Source: Deltaproteobacteria bacterium (lineage in GTDB: Bacteria > Desulfobacterota > Desulfobulbia > Desulfobulbales > SURF-16). From it: 36,235 nt of DNA. The notes under the pieces are model-generated. The model was not told where the DNA came from. It worked only from the letters and a program-made list of their open reading frames with translations, and ran no database searches. Positions 1-7,636 of the stretch are shown here, piece by piece; the stretch's first letter is position 1, and the number at the start of each line of letters is the position of its first letter. The stretch spans positions 1 through 36,235 of the forward strand of contig JACRCD010000088.1 of assembly GCA_016219175.1 (NCBI GenBank), given 5' to 3'. The translations under genes and the position numbers were made by a program.

Positions 1-285
1 TACAGCAACAGCAACCCAACGCTTGCGGCAAAACTGCGCCTGCTGCTGCAACAGCTCTACCGGAGCTTTGGCTGGCAAACCAGACTCTATGCGCCCACGG
101 TGGGCCGTTATATCCATTTTGCCATGCAGCGGGAGGAAAAACGGCTGGTCCAAGGCTGGTCCCCGGAACCCGCCACCTTCTGCGAGAAAAAAGCTGCCCG
201 GCAGACCGGCATCGCGGTCCAGGCAACGGCGGCAAGGGAGCAGGGGGTGGAGCAACTGGTTGAGCCCCCGCTGCTTTGTTCGTAG
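1..285 (+). CDS. 3' end of an unrecognised protein (5' end outside the window)
   Basis: Reading frame 1 is open from the first base to the TAG at 283-285 and gives 94 residues. The part seen is basic and probably helical, with the stretch IHFAMQREEKRLVQGW near the middle and a cysteine-containing end (PPLLCS). I do not recognise the family. No start, signal or domain can be judged because the gene is cut by the window edge. A gap of about 70 bases without a clear hairpin separates it from the convergent minus-strand ATPase gene. The frame is chosen because it is open to the edge, whereas the overlapping plus-strand frame needs an internal start and gives a low-complexity, arginine-rich product. 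Confidence 0.5.
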   Translation, partial: YSNSNPTLAAKLRLLLQQLYRSFGWQTRLYAPTVGRYIHFAMQREEKRLVQGWSPEPATFCEKKAARQTGIAVQATAAREQGVEQLVEPPLLCS

Positions 286-357
286 GGGGCGGGAGGAGAC
301 ACTTTTTGGTAAGATGGGGTGTTGTCTTTGACGTGCGTGCTGTCCCGGGTCCCTGAC

Positions 358-1596
358 TCAGATGAAATTGAAAGGTATCTGGATGGTTTTGTCCGTGAGC
401 AGCTCCACCCTTTTCCCCCGGTTAATCAGGATACCATAGGGCGCCCCGGTGTCGGCCATGAAACCTTCCAGTCCCCGTAAAGAGGGGCGCTTTGCCAGAG
501 AGCCGAGCTTGATTGCAAAGGGAACAAGGCCGAAGGGGCCTTCCACCACCAGGTCAACCTCGGATTTGTCAATGGTTCTATAGTATGTGTAGTCAAGCTG
601 GGTAACCATGGTTGCCTGGAGTCCCCGGATTATTTCTTCAATGACAAAACTTTCAAGGGAAAAACCGGCGACCGGGTGAATCTGCAGCCTGTCCGGGTCG
701 GATATTTTGAGAAAGTAATGCAGCAAACCCTGGTCCCGGAAAAATCCTTTTTTCGCCTTCTGCACCTTTTTCAGCGGATTCTTGGTATAAGGCGGCAGGT
801 TGCGCCACAGGAATGTCTGGTGAATGATGTCCAGATAATCCTTTACCGTGGATACGCTTACTTCAAGGGCCCTGGCCATATCGCTCATATTGAGCTGGTG
901 TCCCGAAAACTGGGCCAGGAGGGTAAGAAATCTCCTGAAATGATAAATATTCAACCTGGGGAAGAGCATCCTGATATCGCGGCCGACATAGTCAATGATA
1001 TAGTTTTCCATCCATTGCTGGTAAAAGAGAGCATTTCCTTCACCCTCGATGAGTGGTTCCGGAAAGCCTCCCTTGAGCCAGACATTCATGCTCTGCTTCG
1101 CCGGCAGGACCGGTTGCAGCTCAAGAAAATCCCGCGGGCGGGCAGCACCGGTAATGAGCATTTCATAGATAGCCGGCAGCGGTTTTTCATACAGTTCGTT
1201 CTGCTTGAAAGGCCACAGTTCGACGGTGGCGATTCGCCCAGCCAGGCTTTCAGTAATCCCCTTGACGATTTCCGGTGAGCTCGAACCGGTCAGTATAAAT
1301 CTGCCTTTCCGCTTTCTGTCCGCATCAACAACCCCCCTGAGCACCTTGAACAAGTCCGGGTACTGCTGGGCCTCATCAATGATTACCTGATCCGTGTTCA
1401 GGCTGAAAAAGGCAACAGGGTCGCTGCTGATAAGCTGATAGTCGTCCGGACTTTCAAGGTCATAGTATTTCCAGTCGCCCCGTAAGCCGCGGACCAGGGT
1501 TGATTTTCCGCATTGCCGCGGCCCGATGACCGCAACCACCGGAAACATATCGAGCAGCCGGTTGATTTTTTCGGTAAGAACCCTTTTTTTGTCCAT
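358..1596 (-). CDS. AAA ATPase with C-terminal DUF4143 domain
   Basis: The product has 412 residues, the usual length of the AAA_14/DUF4143 family. The N-terminal half is a P-loop ATPase with Walker A GPRQCGKST at residues 25-33, a Walker B-like strand (QVIIDEAQ) near 70-77 and a sensor strand (FILTGSSS) near 100. The C-terminal half is DUF4143, in which a helical region (YIIDYVGRDIR) leads to a PD-(D/E)XK-like fold. At that site the protein has EVDLVVE followed by FAIKLG, where relatives usually have an EVK triad, so the catalytic glutamate appears to be alanine. Members are common but poorly understood, and are often single genes that may act in defence, toxin-antitoxin-like or DNA-associated roles. 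Here it stands alone, next to a decayed toxin-antitoxin remnant. The family is clear; the cellular role is unknown. Confidence 0.85.
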   Translation of the reverse strand: MDKKRVLTEKINRLLDMFPVVAVIGPRQCGKSTLVRGLRGDWKYYDLESPDDYQLISSDPVAFFSLNTDQVIIDEAQQYPDLFKVLRGVVDADRKRKGRFILTGSSSPEIVKGITESLAGRIATVELWPFKQNELYEKPLPAIYEMLITGAARPRDFLELQPVLPAKQSMNVWLKGGFPEPLIEGEGNALFYQQWMENYIIDYVGRDIRMLFPRLNIYHFRRFLTLLAQFSGHQLNMSDMARALEVSVSTVKDYLDIIHQTFLWRNLPPYTKNPLKKVQKAKKGFFRDQGLLHYFLKISDPDRLQIHPVAGFSLESFVIEEIIRGLQATMVTQLDYTYYRTIDKSEVDLVVEGPFGLVPFAIKLGSLAKRPSLRGLEGFMADTGAPYGILINRGKRVELLTDKTIQIPFNFI

Positions 1597-1656
1597 GATA
1601 TTTACAACCTACTCGTAAAATTCATGGGTGCCAACTTCCGGGTCCTTTTTCGTTTT

Positions 1657-1818
1657 ATGGATTACCGTTTCGTGAAGCACAAGAAAAAGCGGCCGACGAA
1701 AAAGAACATCATCAAGCTCCAGGGTATTTTGCAAGGCTATGATGTTGATTTCGGGGAATTAAAGAAATTCGAACAAGAGAGTTGGAAACATCTGGAAGAG
1801 GAAGTCGGGAATGAATAG
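1657..1818 (+). CDS. Small antitoxin-like protein
   Basis: A 53-residue frame starts at ATG 1657; an in-frame ATG at 1624 would add 11 residues. The product is lysine-rich at the N-terminus (KHKKKRPTKKN) and acidic at the C-terminus (EQESWKHLEEEVGNE). It contains KLQGILQGYDVDFGELKKF, which resembles the toxin-binding tail of small VapB-like antitoxins. Its last codons overlap by 8 bases an ATG that opens a PIN-like frame, which is typical of toxin-antitoxin pairs. Because the toxin partner is broken, this is probably the surviving half of a decayed module. The identification rests on context and composition rather than a strong motif. Confidence 0.35.
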   Translation: MDYRFVKHKKKRPTKKNIIKLQGILQGYDVDFGELKKFEQESWKHLEEEVGNE

Positions 1819-1867
1819 CTTTGTTACCGACACACAGGCCCTGGTCAAATTCATGATGGGCCGCAAC
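1811..1867 (+). pseudogene. Truncated PIN-domain (VapC-like) toxin start
   Basis: The frame opening at ATG 1811 begins MNSFVTDTQALVKFMMGR, which matches the usual first strand of PIN-domain toxins, with the first catalytic aspartate in VTDT. After about 18 residues the similarity stops. The rest of the open frame to 2056 is arginine- and proline-rich, runs antisense over the next gene, and lacks the later acidic residues of the PIN active site. I read this as a toxin gene cut off by a deletion whose right edge is near 1865-1980. Only the first 18 codons are claimed. Confidence 0.4.
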
Positions 1868-1979
1868 TGCCCGGTCCATGGCGGAAGCAATGCTGATTTA
1901 AGGAAGGCAGGAGAAGAACCAATCCCCTGTTGTTTCAGAAAATTGCCGGGCAGGATAATGAGGCGGTCAGCGCTGCCGA

Positions 1980-2564
1980 TTACCAGTAGCGGACCCGTCC
2001 CACGTCGACATGCACGAAATTGGACTCCGGATAGTAGCCGACGCCGCCGCCTTTGAGATCGACGGCCGCGGTCAACAATGTTTTCAGGTTCCGGCCCGGA
2101 AGATAGATGTCCACCGCCTTGCCGATCGTGTGCAGACTGTTTTTCGCCACGCCCTGATGGCGTTGCCTTAGAAAGCTGTTTGTGCGGGCGGAGCGGTAGC
2201 CGGAAATGATGTGGAAGGGCGTGCGGCTGTCGAGTTTTCGATGGAGGACATGCAGCAGGTCGAGCAGGCTGGGGTCTATTTTTTTGACGTCGCCGGTGCG
2301 ATGATCACGCAGCAGGCGGTTAACCTCGACTAAGGCCTGGGGCACATATTTACCTTTGCTCCAGTAGACGGATTTCAGTTTTTCCCCGGTATGGGTGTTG
2401 TACAGGGAAAGAGATCTTTCCGAGGCCAGGGTTTTTTTGATGGCGCCGATGGCTTCATCCGGAATCATGTTGGCAACCGCGGTAAAAAGAGCAAAAGTCA
2501 GAAATCCTCTCCGGCTTATCCCCTGCTGAAAGGGGTTGAGATCTTTAAACAACCGCATGTGCAT
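1980..2564 (-). CDS. mepK: MepK/YcbK-like murein peptidase (DUF882, M15 family)
   Basis: The product has 194 residues. It starts with a twin-arginine signal (SRRGFL, Arg18-Arg19, followed by a hydrophobic stretch), so export by Tat is expected. The rest is the DUF882/peptidase M15 fold. Zinc-site residues are visible as His145 and Asp152 in SLHTIGKAVDIY and His185 in FVHVDVG. ISGYRSARTN is the conserved substrate-side loop. In E. coli the family member MepK (YcbK) is an endopeptidase that cuts 3-3 (L,D) cross-links in peptidoglycan. The gene lies 122 bp downstream of the L,D-transpeptidase gene on the same strand. The two are also neighbours in E. coli (ycbB-ycbK), which supports the assignment. 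The function is taken from the family. Confidence 0.85.
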   Translation of the reverse strand: MHMRLFKDLNPFQQGISRRGFLTFALFTAVANMIPDEAIGAIKKTLASERSLSLYNTHTGEKLKSVYWSKGKYVPQALVEVNRLLRDHRTGDVKKIDPSLLDLLHVLHRKLDSRTPFHIISGYRSARTNSFLRQRHQGVAKNSLHTIGKAVDIYLPGRNLKTLLTAAVDLKGGGVGYYPESNFVHVDVGRVRYW

Positions 2565-2686
2565 TGGTTCGACTCCAGATTTGTTACGAGGTTATCGGAT
2601 GATTAAAAAAGTAGCTGTTCAGGTCAAGAGCCTGCAAATCATCATTTCTTATAACAGAATATTTCCGGTTTATGAAGAAAATTTTC

Positions 2687-4396
2687 TCATTGCCCGGGAA
2701 GATGGCCTTCTGAAAGGGCTTCATCAAGCAGGGCATCCCTTTCGTAGATATCGTCACGGAACTGCATGATATTGTTTTCATCAACCCAGGCGGTGAGATA
2801 GAGAAGATGCACGGGAACGGGCCGGGGCAGGCGAATCGTTTTCTTTTCCCCGTTTTTTATGGTCTGCGCTATGGCGTCACGGTTCCACTTCGGATCATCG
2901 CGCAACAGGTATTCGGCAAGTTCAACGGGCTTTTCGATACGGATGCAGCCGTGGCTGTATGCCCGGATATTCCGCTGAAAAAGGTTCTTATTGGGCGAAT
3001 CGTGCAGGTAAATATCGTGTTGGTTGGGAAAAACGAATTTGATGCTGCCCAGGGGATTCTTGGGACCCGGGTTCTGTTTGAATTTGTAGGGGAAGTTATT
3101 TATTGACAGGCGTGACCAGTTGATCTGTTGCAGCGCTTTGCCGTCCAGGGTGGCGCCGTTCTGGGACACCTTGATATCTTGCCGGTCCAGGTAGCCGGGA
3201 TCCTTGCGCAGCTTGGGCAGAATCTCCTCAAGGGCGATGCTCTTCGGGATATGCCAGGGCGGGTTCAGGACGAGATAGGTCATTTCCTCGCTGAAAACAG
3301 GGGTGTTCCAGAAAGGTTTTCCCACTACGACCCGCATGGAAAGAACCGGGGAGCCGTTTTCAATGACCTCCAGACCAAAATTTGCAATGTTGACCAGGAT
3401 ATAGCGCGGACCGGGATTTCTGAGGCTCCAGCGCAGCCGCTCCATGTTGAGCTCTATCTGGCGGATCCGTTTTTGCGGGGAAATATTGAGGGCCTGCAAT
3501 GTTTTGGGGCCAATGACCCCGTCAGCCGTAAGCCCGTGTCTTTGCTGGAAACGCTGCACCGCCTCCGCGAATCTTTCGTCAAAGAGCTCAGCCGTCATGT
3601 TTTCCCCGGCGGCCAGATCGCCGAGAACAGCGAGGCGCTGCCGCAGGGCGGGAATCCTCTTGTCCTTATCATTCTGGCGCAGTTTCGGGCCATCAGCAAT
3701 AACGGACCATGTCTCCTTCGCGGCTTTTTCGCGATACTGCGCCAGGGCCTGTCTCAGTTTTGGGTAGAAACCCTCCCGGGGGGCAAGGGAATCAAGCGAT
3801 TCCTTGACGCGATTTTCCTGCAAGGCCTTTTCCAGAACCGCGGGCACATCCATTTTTTCATTGCCGGCAAACCATTGGGCCTCCAACATGAGCGGGTTGA
3901 TGCAGCCGTTTGCAAGATGGCAGCTCAAGAGGAAAAAGGAGTCGGTGAGCAGCACGTCAAGGTCGGCCAGCAGGGCGTAATCAGGCGTTGTTTCTTGGCC
4001 TTGCGCTGTTTGCAGTTTGGCCAGGGATGATTCAATAGCCTTGAGATGATAATATTCGGGAACCAGCCCGTCGCGGGAAACCTCCCGGATTGCCTTGATG
4101 AGAGCAGCGGGCCGCGGGAATTGCCCGTTCAGGCCGAGCCAGGCCGGCTGGAAATCCCTCCGCTCGTAGAATTTTGCCGTCATTTTCAGGGAATGGACAA
4201 ATTCTCCCAGGATTTTCGCCTCGGCAGGCAATTCGGCGGCTGTCAGTCGCTTTTTTAGCTGATCCCGCACCATGGGCAGGCGCGGTTGTTCGGCGGCTGC
4301 GGGCCGGGGTGAAGCGAGCATGTTCAGGAGCAGCAGGAAAGCCATCAGGGCCTGTAAAAGAGGGAATAAACCGTTACGCACGCGATGTCCTTTCAT
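2687..4396 (-). CDS. ldtD: L,D-transpeptidase, YcbB/LdtD type
   Basis: The product has 569 residues (E. coli LdtD has 615). In order it shows a signal peptide with a leucine-rich core ending near PAAAE at about residue 36, an N-terminal scaffold domain (about 45-240), a peptidoglycan-binding domain around RFQQRHGLTADGVIGPKTL, and a YkuD catalytic domain. The catalytic motif is SHGCIRIE, with His482 and nucleophile Cys484, preceded by the conserved IYLHDSPNKNLF stretch. The enzyme forms 3-3 cross-links between meso-diaminopimelate residues in the periplasm. The start codon lies 23 bases inside the end of the upstream histidine-kinase gene, so translation may be coupled to it. The MepK-like gene follows. 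Family assignment is firm; the exact substrate role is inferred. Confidence 0.92.
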   Translation of the reverse strand: MKGHRVRNGLFPLLQALMAFLLLLNMLASPRPAAAEQPRLPMVRDQLKKRLTAAELPAEAKILGEFVHSLKMTAKFYERRDFQPAWLGLNGQFPRPAALIKAIREVSRDGLVPEYYHLKAIESSLAKLQTAQGQETTPDYALLADLDVLLTDSFFLLSCHLANGCINPLMLEAQWFAGNEKMDVPAVLEKALQENRVKESLDSLAPREGFYPKLRQALAQYREKAAKETWSVIADGPKLRQNDKDKRIPALRQRLAVLGDLAAGENMTAELFDERFAEAVQRFQQRHGLTADGVIGPKTLQALNISPQKRIRQIELNMERLRWSLRNPGPRYILVNIANFGLEVIENGSPVLSMRVVVGKPFWNTPVFSEEMTYLVLNPPWHIPKSIALEEILPKLRKDPGYLDRQDIKVSQNGATLDGKALQQINWSRLSINNFPYKFKQNPGPKNPLGSIKFVFPNQHDIYLHDSPNKNLFQRNIRAYSHGCIRIEKPVELAEYLLRDDPKWNRDAIAQTIKNGEKKTIRLPRPVPVHLLYLTAWVDENNIMQFRDDIYERDALLDEALSEGHLPGQ

Positions 4397-6920
4397 CCAG
4401 AACCTTTCTGACCAGTTCGGCCAGCTCGCTTCTTTTAAATGGTTTCATGGCCAGGTACTTTATGCCCATGGCCAAAGCGGTCTCCGCGTCCAACACAGCG
4501 CTATAGCCCGTGCACAGGATGACGGGGATATCGGGCCTGATTTGCAAAATTTTTTCGGCAAGTTCCGTGCCGGGCATGTCAGGCATGGTCTGATCGGACA
4601 ACAGCAGGTCGAAGTTTTCCGGACCTGTCCTGAAGGTTTCCAAGGCCTCGGCGCCGCTTGTCTTGGCGATCACCTCATAGCCCAGCCCCTCCAGGACGAA
4701 TTTCTCAAACTCGACAATAGTCCTTTCATCGTCAACAGCCAGAATCCTTTCGTGCCCTGTCGGCGGTTCTTCCCGCGCCCCCCCTGCCGGCTGGGAGACC
4801 GGCCCGCGAATAAGGGGAAAATAAAGGCGGAAAGTTGAACCTTTGCCCACCTCGCTGTCAACCTTGATTATGCCGCCGCATTCGCGCACGATGCCGTGCA
4901 CGACGGACAGACCGAATCCCGTGCCTTTGCCGAATTCCCTTGTTGAAAAGTAAGGCTCGAAAATGCGGGCCATGGTGCTCTGATCCATGCCATGCCCGTT
5001 GTCGCTTACCGCAAGTTCGACAAAAGATCCGGGGGCGACGTTGAGTTCGCCTTGCAGGTTATCGGCGCCCAGCTCCTTTTTGATCAGCGACACGCTTAAA
5101 ACTCCCTGTTCATTTTCCATGGCCTGGACGGCATTGGTGCAGAGATTCATCATCACCTGATGCAGTTTGACCGGATCGGCCAGGATGCTGCCGCAGCTTT
5201 TGTCGATGTCCTGCTTGATATCTATTGTCGCCGGCAGCGAGGCGCGCAGAAGCTTGAGGGATTCGTTGACGATGAGGTGCGGCTCGAGCGGCATGATCTG
5301 CGTTCCCTCCTTGCGGCTGAAGGCCAGAATATGCCTGACGAGATCACGGGCGCGAAGGGCCCCCTTGATGACCTCGTCAATATCCCCTGTGACGGGATGC
5401 CCGGCTTTAATGCCATCCTTGGCCAGATCGGCATAGCCAAGGATGGCTGTGAGGATGTTGTTGAAGTCGTGGGCAATGCCTCCGGCCAGGGTGCCGATGG
5501 CCTCCATCTTCTGGGCTTGCAGCATTTGCCTTTCGAGCCTTTCCTTCTCTTTCTGGTCCTTGCGGGTATTGGTCAGGTCGTGGATGATCACCAGGATGCT
5601 GACCGGATGTCCGCCTTTGTCGCGCACCATCTTCACCGTTATTTCGATGGGCCGGCCGGCGGGATTATCCGGATGGTCCTTTTCCAGGGTGATAACGGCG
5701 TCGCGTTTGTCCTCCTGGGCCTGGCAGACGGGGCATAATCCGATCTCAGCCCGGGGATGAAGAATATCCGCAATATGGCGGCCCATGGTGGACTGGGGAT
5801 TGCTGCCGGTCAGGCGGAAGAAGGTGCTGTTGGCGCGGACCAGATGACGGTCCAGGTCCAGGATATAGATGGCGTCATCAGAGGCGTCCATGGCGGCAAC
5901 CCATTCCATTTCCGCCTGTTCCATGGCCTGTCTGGCGTGGATGCGTTCGCTGATGTCAATGACCACGCCGGTTCGCATCAACTGGTGGCTGTCCAGCTCC
6001 CGGGGGCTGGATTCGAAATGCAGCCATTTTGTCTGGCCGTTGATGAGCATGCGTCCCTCCCAGACAAAGGGGGTCATGGTCCTGTTGGCCTCTTCGTTCA
6101 AACGGATGAAATCAGGGTAATCATCGGCATGGACCTGCCGCAGCGTTATGCCGGGATCGGCAAACAGTTCCTCCCTGCCGGTCCCCATGATTTCACAGTA
6201 TCTGTCGCTGACAAAATCATAGGTAAAGGCTGTCTCCGCCGTGGAGTGGCGGGGAATGATTTTCGGTTCACGGACTCGATAAATACCGGCATTCTGGCTG
6301 GCGATGAGTCCGGCATGGAGGGCATGACTTTCCTGCAAGGCCTGTTCGGCATGGAACCGTGATTCCCGGTCGAGCAGGACAATGCAGACCAGGAGGGTGC
6401 CCAGGGGATAAACGATCAGGATCGGGGCAACCAGCTGCCGGATGATTTCCGGGCTGCTGCTCCCGAGCAGGTTCACCAGCAGGAGAAGCATGGGAAGGTG
6501 GACCAGGAAGCCGAAGGCGAGAAGATGCAAGGGGCGCACCGAATCAGGCCTGCGGCGGCGCAGATAATGATAGGCGAGACCGATGAGGGCGGAACTGATA
6601 ATAACGGCAACCCCGGTGGGCATGCCGGACCCGCCCCGCCAGATCCGATAGGTTGCGCTCATCATGACCGTGATCAGGGCGCTGACCGGGCCGCCGATAA
6701 AGCCGGAAATGGCAATGATGATGGACCGGCCGTCAAAGATGACGCCGGGGGCCATTTCCACGGCGTTCATCATGGCGATGACGGCGACACCGCCGAAAAG
6801 AAGGCCGGAAACACCCTGCCTGGATGGGCTTTGCGGCGCCCACCTGCGGATAATGAGGCTATAGAGAACACTCAGGGCGATAACAAGGGTTATGTTGTTG
6901 AGCAGGGTAAAAAAAACCAC
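4374..6920 (-). CDS. Hybrid sensor histidine kinase (5TM-LytS type, two PAS, C-terminal receiver)
   Basis: The product has 848 residues. The first 200 or so carry several hydrophobic helices of the LytS/YhcK five-helix receptor type, with the conserved GRSIIIAISGFIGGP and a following YRIWRGG segment. Two PAS domains follow (about 205-330 and 340-460); the second contains a CPVC pair. The HisKA domain has GGIAHDFNN with phospho-acceptor His484. The HATPase domain carries DNGHGMD, IFEPYFST and GKGTGFGLS. The receiver domain at about 725-845 has Asp776 in LLLSDQTMPD as its phospho-acceptor. No DNA-binding partner is adjacent. The 3' end overlaps the ldtD start by 23 bases, linking this sensor to wall remodelling genes. 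The ligand is unknown; LytS-type receptors in other bacteria respond to cell-envelope or metabolite signals. Confidence 0.92.
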   Translation of the reverse strand: MVFFTLLNNITLVIALSVLYSLIIRRWAPQSPSRQGVSGLLFGGVAVIAMMNAVEMAPGVIFDGRSIIIAISGFIGGPVSALITVMMSATYRIWRGGSGMPTGVAVIISSALIGLAYHYLRRRRPDSVRPLHLLAFGFLVHLPMLLLLVNLLGSSSPEIIRQLVAPILIVYPLGTLLVCIVLLDRESRFHAEQALQESHALHAGLIASQNAGIYRVREPKIIPRHSTAETAFTYDFVSDRYCEIMGTGREELFADPGITLRQVHADDYPDFIRLNEEANRTMTPFVWEGRMLINGQTKWLHFESSPRELDSHQLMRTGVVIDISERIHARQAMEQAEMEWVAAMDASDDAIYILDLDRHLVRANSTFFRLTGSNPQSTMGRHIADILHPRAEIGLCPVCQAQEDKRDAVITLEKDHPDNPAGRPIEITVKMVRDKGGHPVSILVIIHDLTNTRKDQKEKERLERQMLQAQKMEAIGTLAGGIAHDFNNILTAILGYADLAKDGIKAGHPVTGDIDEVIKGALRARDLVRHILAFSRKEGTQIMPLEPHLIVNESLKLLRASLPATIDIKQDIDKSCGSILADPVKLHQVMMNLCTNAVQAMENEQGVLSVSLIKKELGADNLQGELNVAPGSFVELAVSDNGHGMDQSTMARIFEPYFSTREFGKGTGFGLSVVHGIVRECGGIIKVDSEVGKGSTFRLYFPLIRGPVSQPAGGAREEPPTGHERILAVDDERTIVEFEKFVLEGLGYEVIAKTSGAEALETFRTGPENFDLLLSDQTMPDMPGTELAEKILQIRPDIPVILCTGYSAVLDAETALAMGIKYLAMKPFKRSELAELVRKVLDERTSRA

Positions 6921-7077
6921 AAGTGCTCCTGGGCTGTTGCCGGGGTATCAGGCAGGTTTAGTAAAGATTCTCAATTTTATTATTCAGCACTCTCTTTGCA
7001 TTTATAGCGTGTCTGAAGCCGTTCTGTCAATGGCGCAGCGTGGTGATTGCCGGGCTTGCCCCATTATCGTCTTCCGC

Positions 7078-7107
7078 TTGACAGGAGCGGAAAAAACAAG
7101 ATATTGT
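7078..7107 (+). promoter_or_regulatory. Sigma-70-like promoter with overlapping inverted repeat, for the molybdenum hydroxylase operon
   Basis: TTGACA at 7078-7083 is a perfect -35 box. TATTGT at 7102-7107 matches four of six -10 positions after an 18-base spacer. An inverted repeat, AAAACAA (7093-7099) and TTGTTTT (7104-7110), straddles the -10 box and could be an operator. A second pair, GCGGAAA/TTTCCGC, brackets it. Transcription would start near 7114, about 58 bases before the ATG at 7172. The assignment is based on sequence only. Confidence 0.45.
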
Positions 7108-7171
7108 TTTGGAGTAAATTTCCGCTTCTGTTTTTTTCAATCCTGACATCTGTCCAGCAAAGGAGGACATT

Positions 7172-7636
7172 ATGATTTCTCTCAATATCAACAGCAGAAA
7201 TTATCAGGTGGAAGTAGAAGATGACACCCCGCTGCTGTGGGTCATCCGGGAACATATCCAGCTCACCGGCACCAAGTTCGGCTGCGGCATCGGCGAGTGC
7301 GGGGCCTGCACCGTCCATATCGACGGGGAAGCCGTCTCCTCTTGTCAGGTCACGGCCAAGGAGTCGGCAGGCAAGAAAATCACCACCATAGAAGGGTTGG
7401 CGGAAAATGATGCCTTGAAGAATGCCTGGATCGAGGATGATGTGCCCCAGTGCGGTTACTGTCATTCCGGGCAGATCATGCAGGCCGCGGTGCTGCTGGC
7501 CAAAAACCCGCAGCCCTCCGACGGTGACATTGATGAGGCCATGGGCGCTAACCTCTGCCGCTGCGGCACCTACCAGCGCATTCGCCGGGCCGTGCATCGC
7601 GCCTCCGACTTAATGGGGCAGGGAGGCAAATCATGA
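7172..7636 (+). CDS. iorA: 2Fe-2S small subunit of a molybdenum hydroxylase (IorA-like)
   Basis: The product has 154 residues, the full length for this family. The plant-ferredoxin-type 2Fe-2S site is Cys38, Cys43, Cys46 and Cys58 ([16 protein letters not shown]). The second, helical 2Fe-2S site is Cys94, Cys97, Cys129 and Cys131 (QCGYCHSGQ and CRCGTY). The subunit carries electrons from the molybdenum centre of the partner subunit to an outside acceptor. It has no signal peptide of its own. A strong ribosome site (AAAGGAGG) lies eight bases before the start. The last codons overlap the large-subunit start in an ATGA, as expected for a 1:1 complex. The symbol follows isoquinoline 1-oxidoreductase, but the true substrate could be any aldehyde or N-heterocycle. 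Confidence 0.9.
   Translation: MISLNINSRNYQVEVEDDTPLLWVIREHIQLTGTKFGCGIGECGACTVHIDGEAVSSCQVTAKESAGKKITTIEGLAENDALKNAWIEDDVPQCGYCHSGQIMQAAVLLAKNPQPSDGDIDEAMGANLCRCGTYQRIRRAVHRASDLMGQGGKS

Noticed and set aside
676-1278. A 200-residue plus-strand frame
   Set aside because: It is antisense to the AAA/DUF4143 gene, which has intact Walker motifs.
3128-4030. A 300-residue plus-strand frame
   Set aside because: It lies wholly antisense to ldtD, which has clear domains and a catalytic motif.
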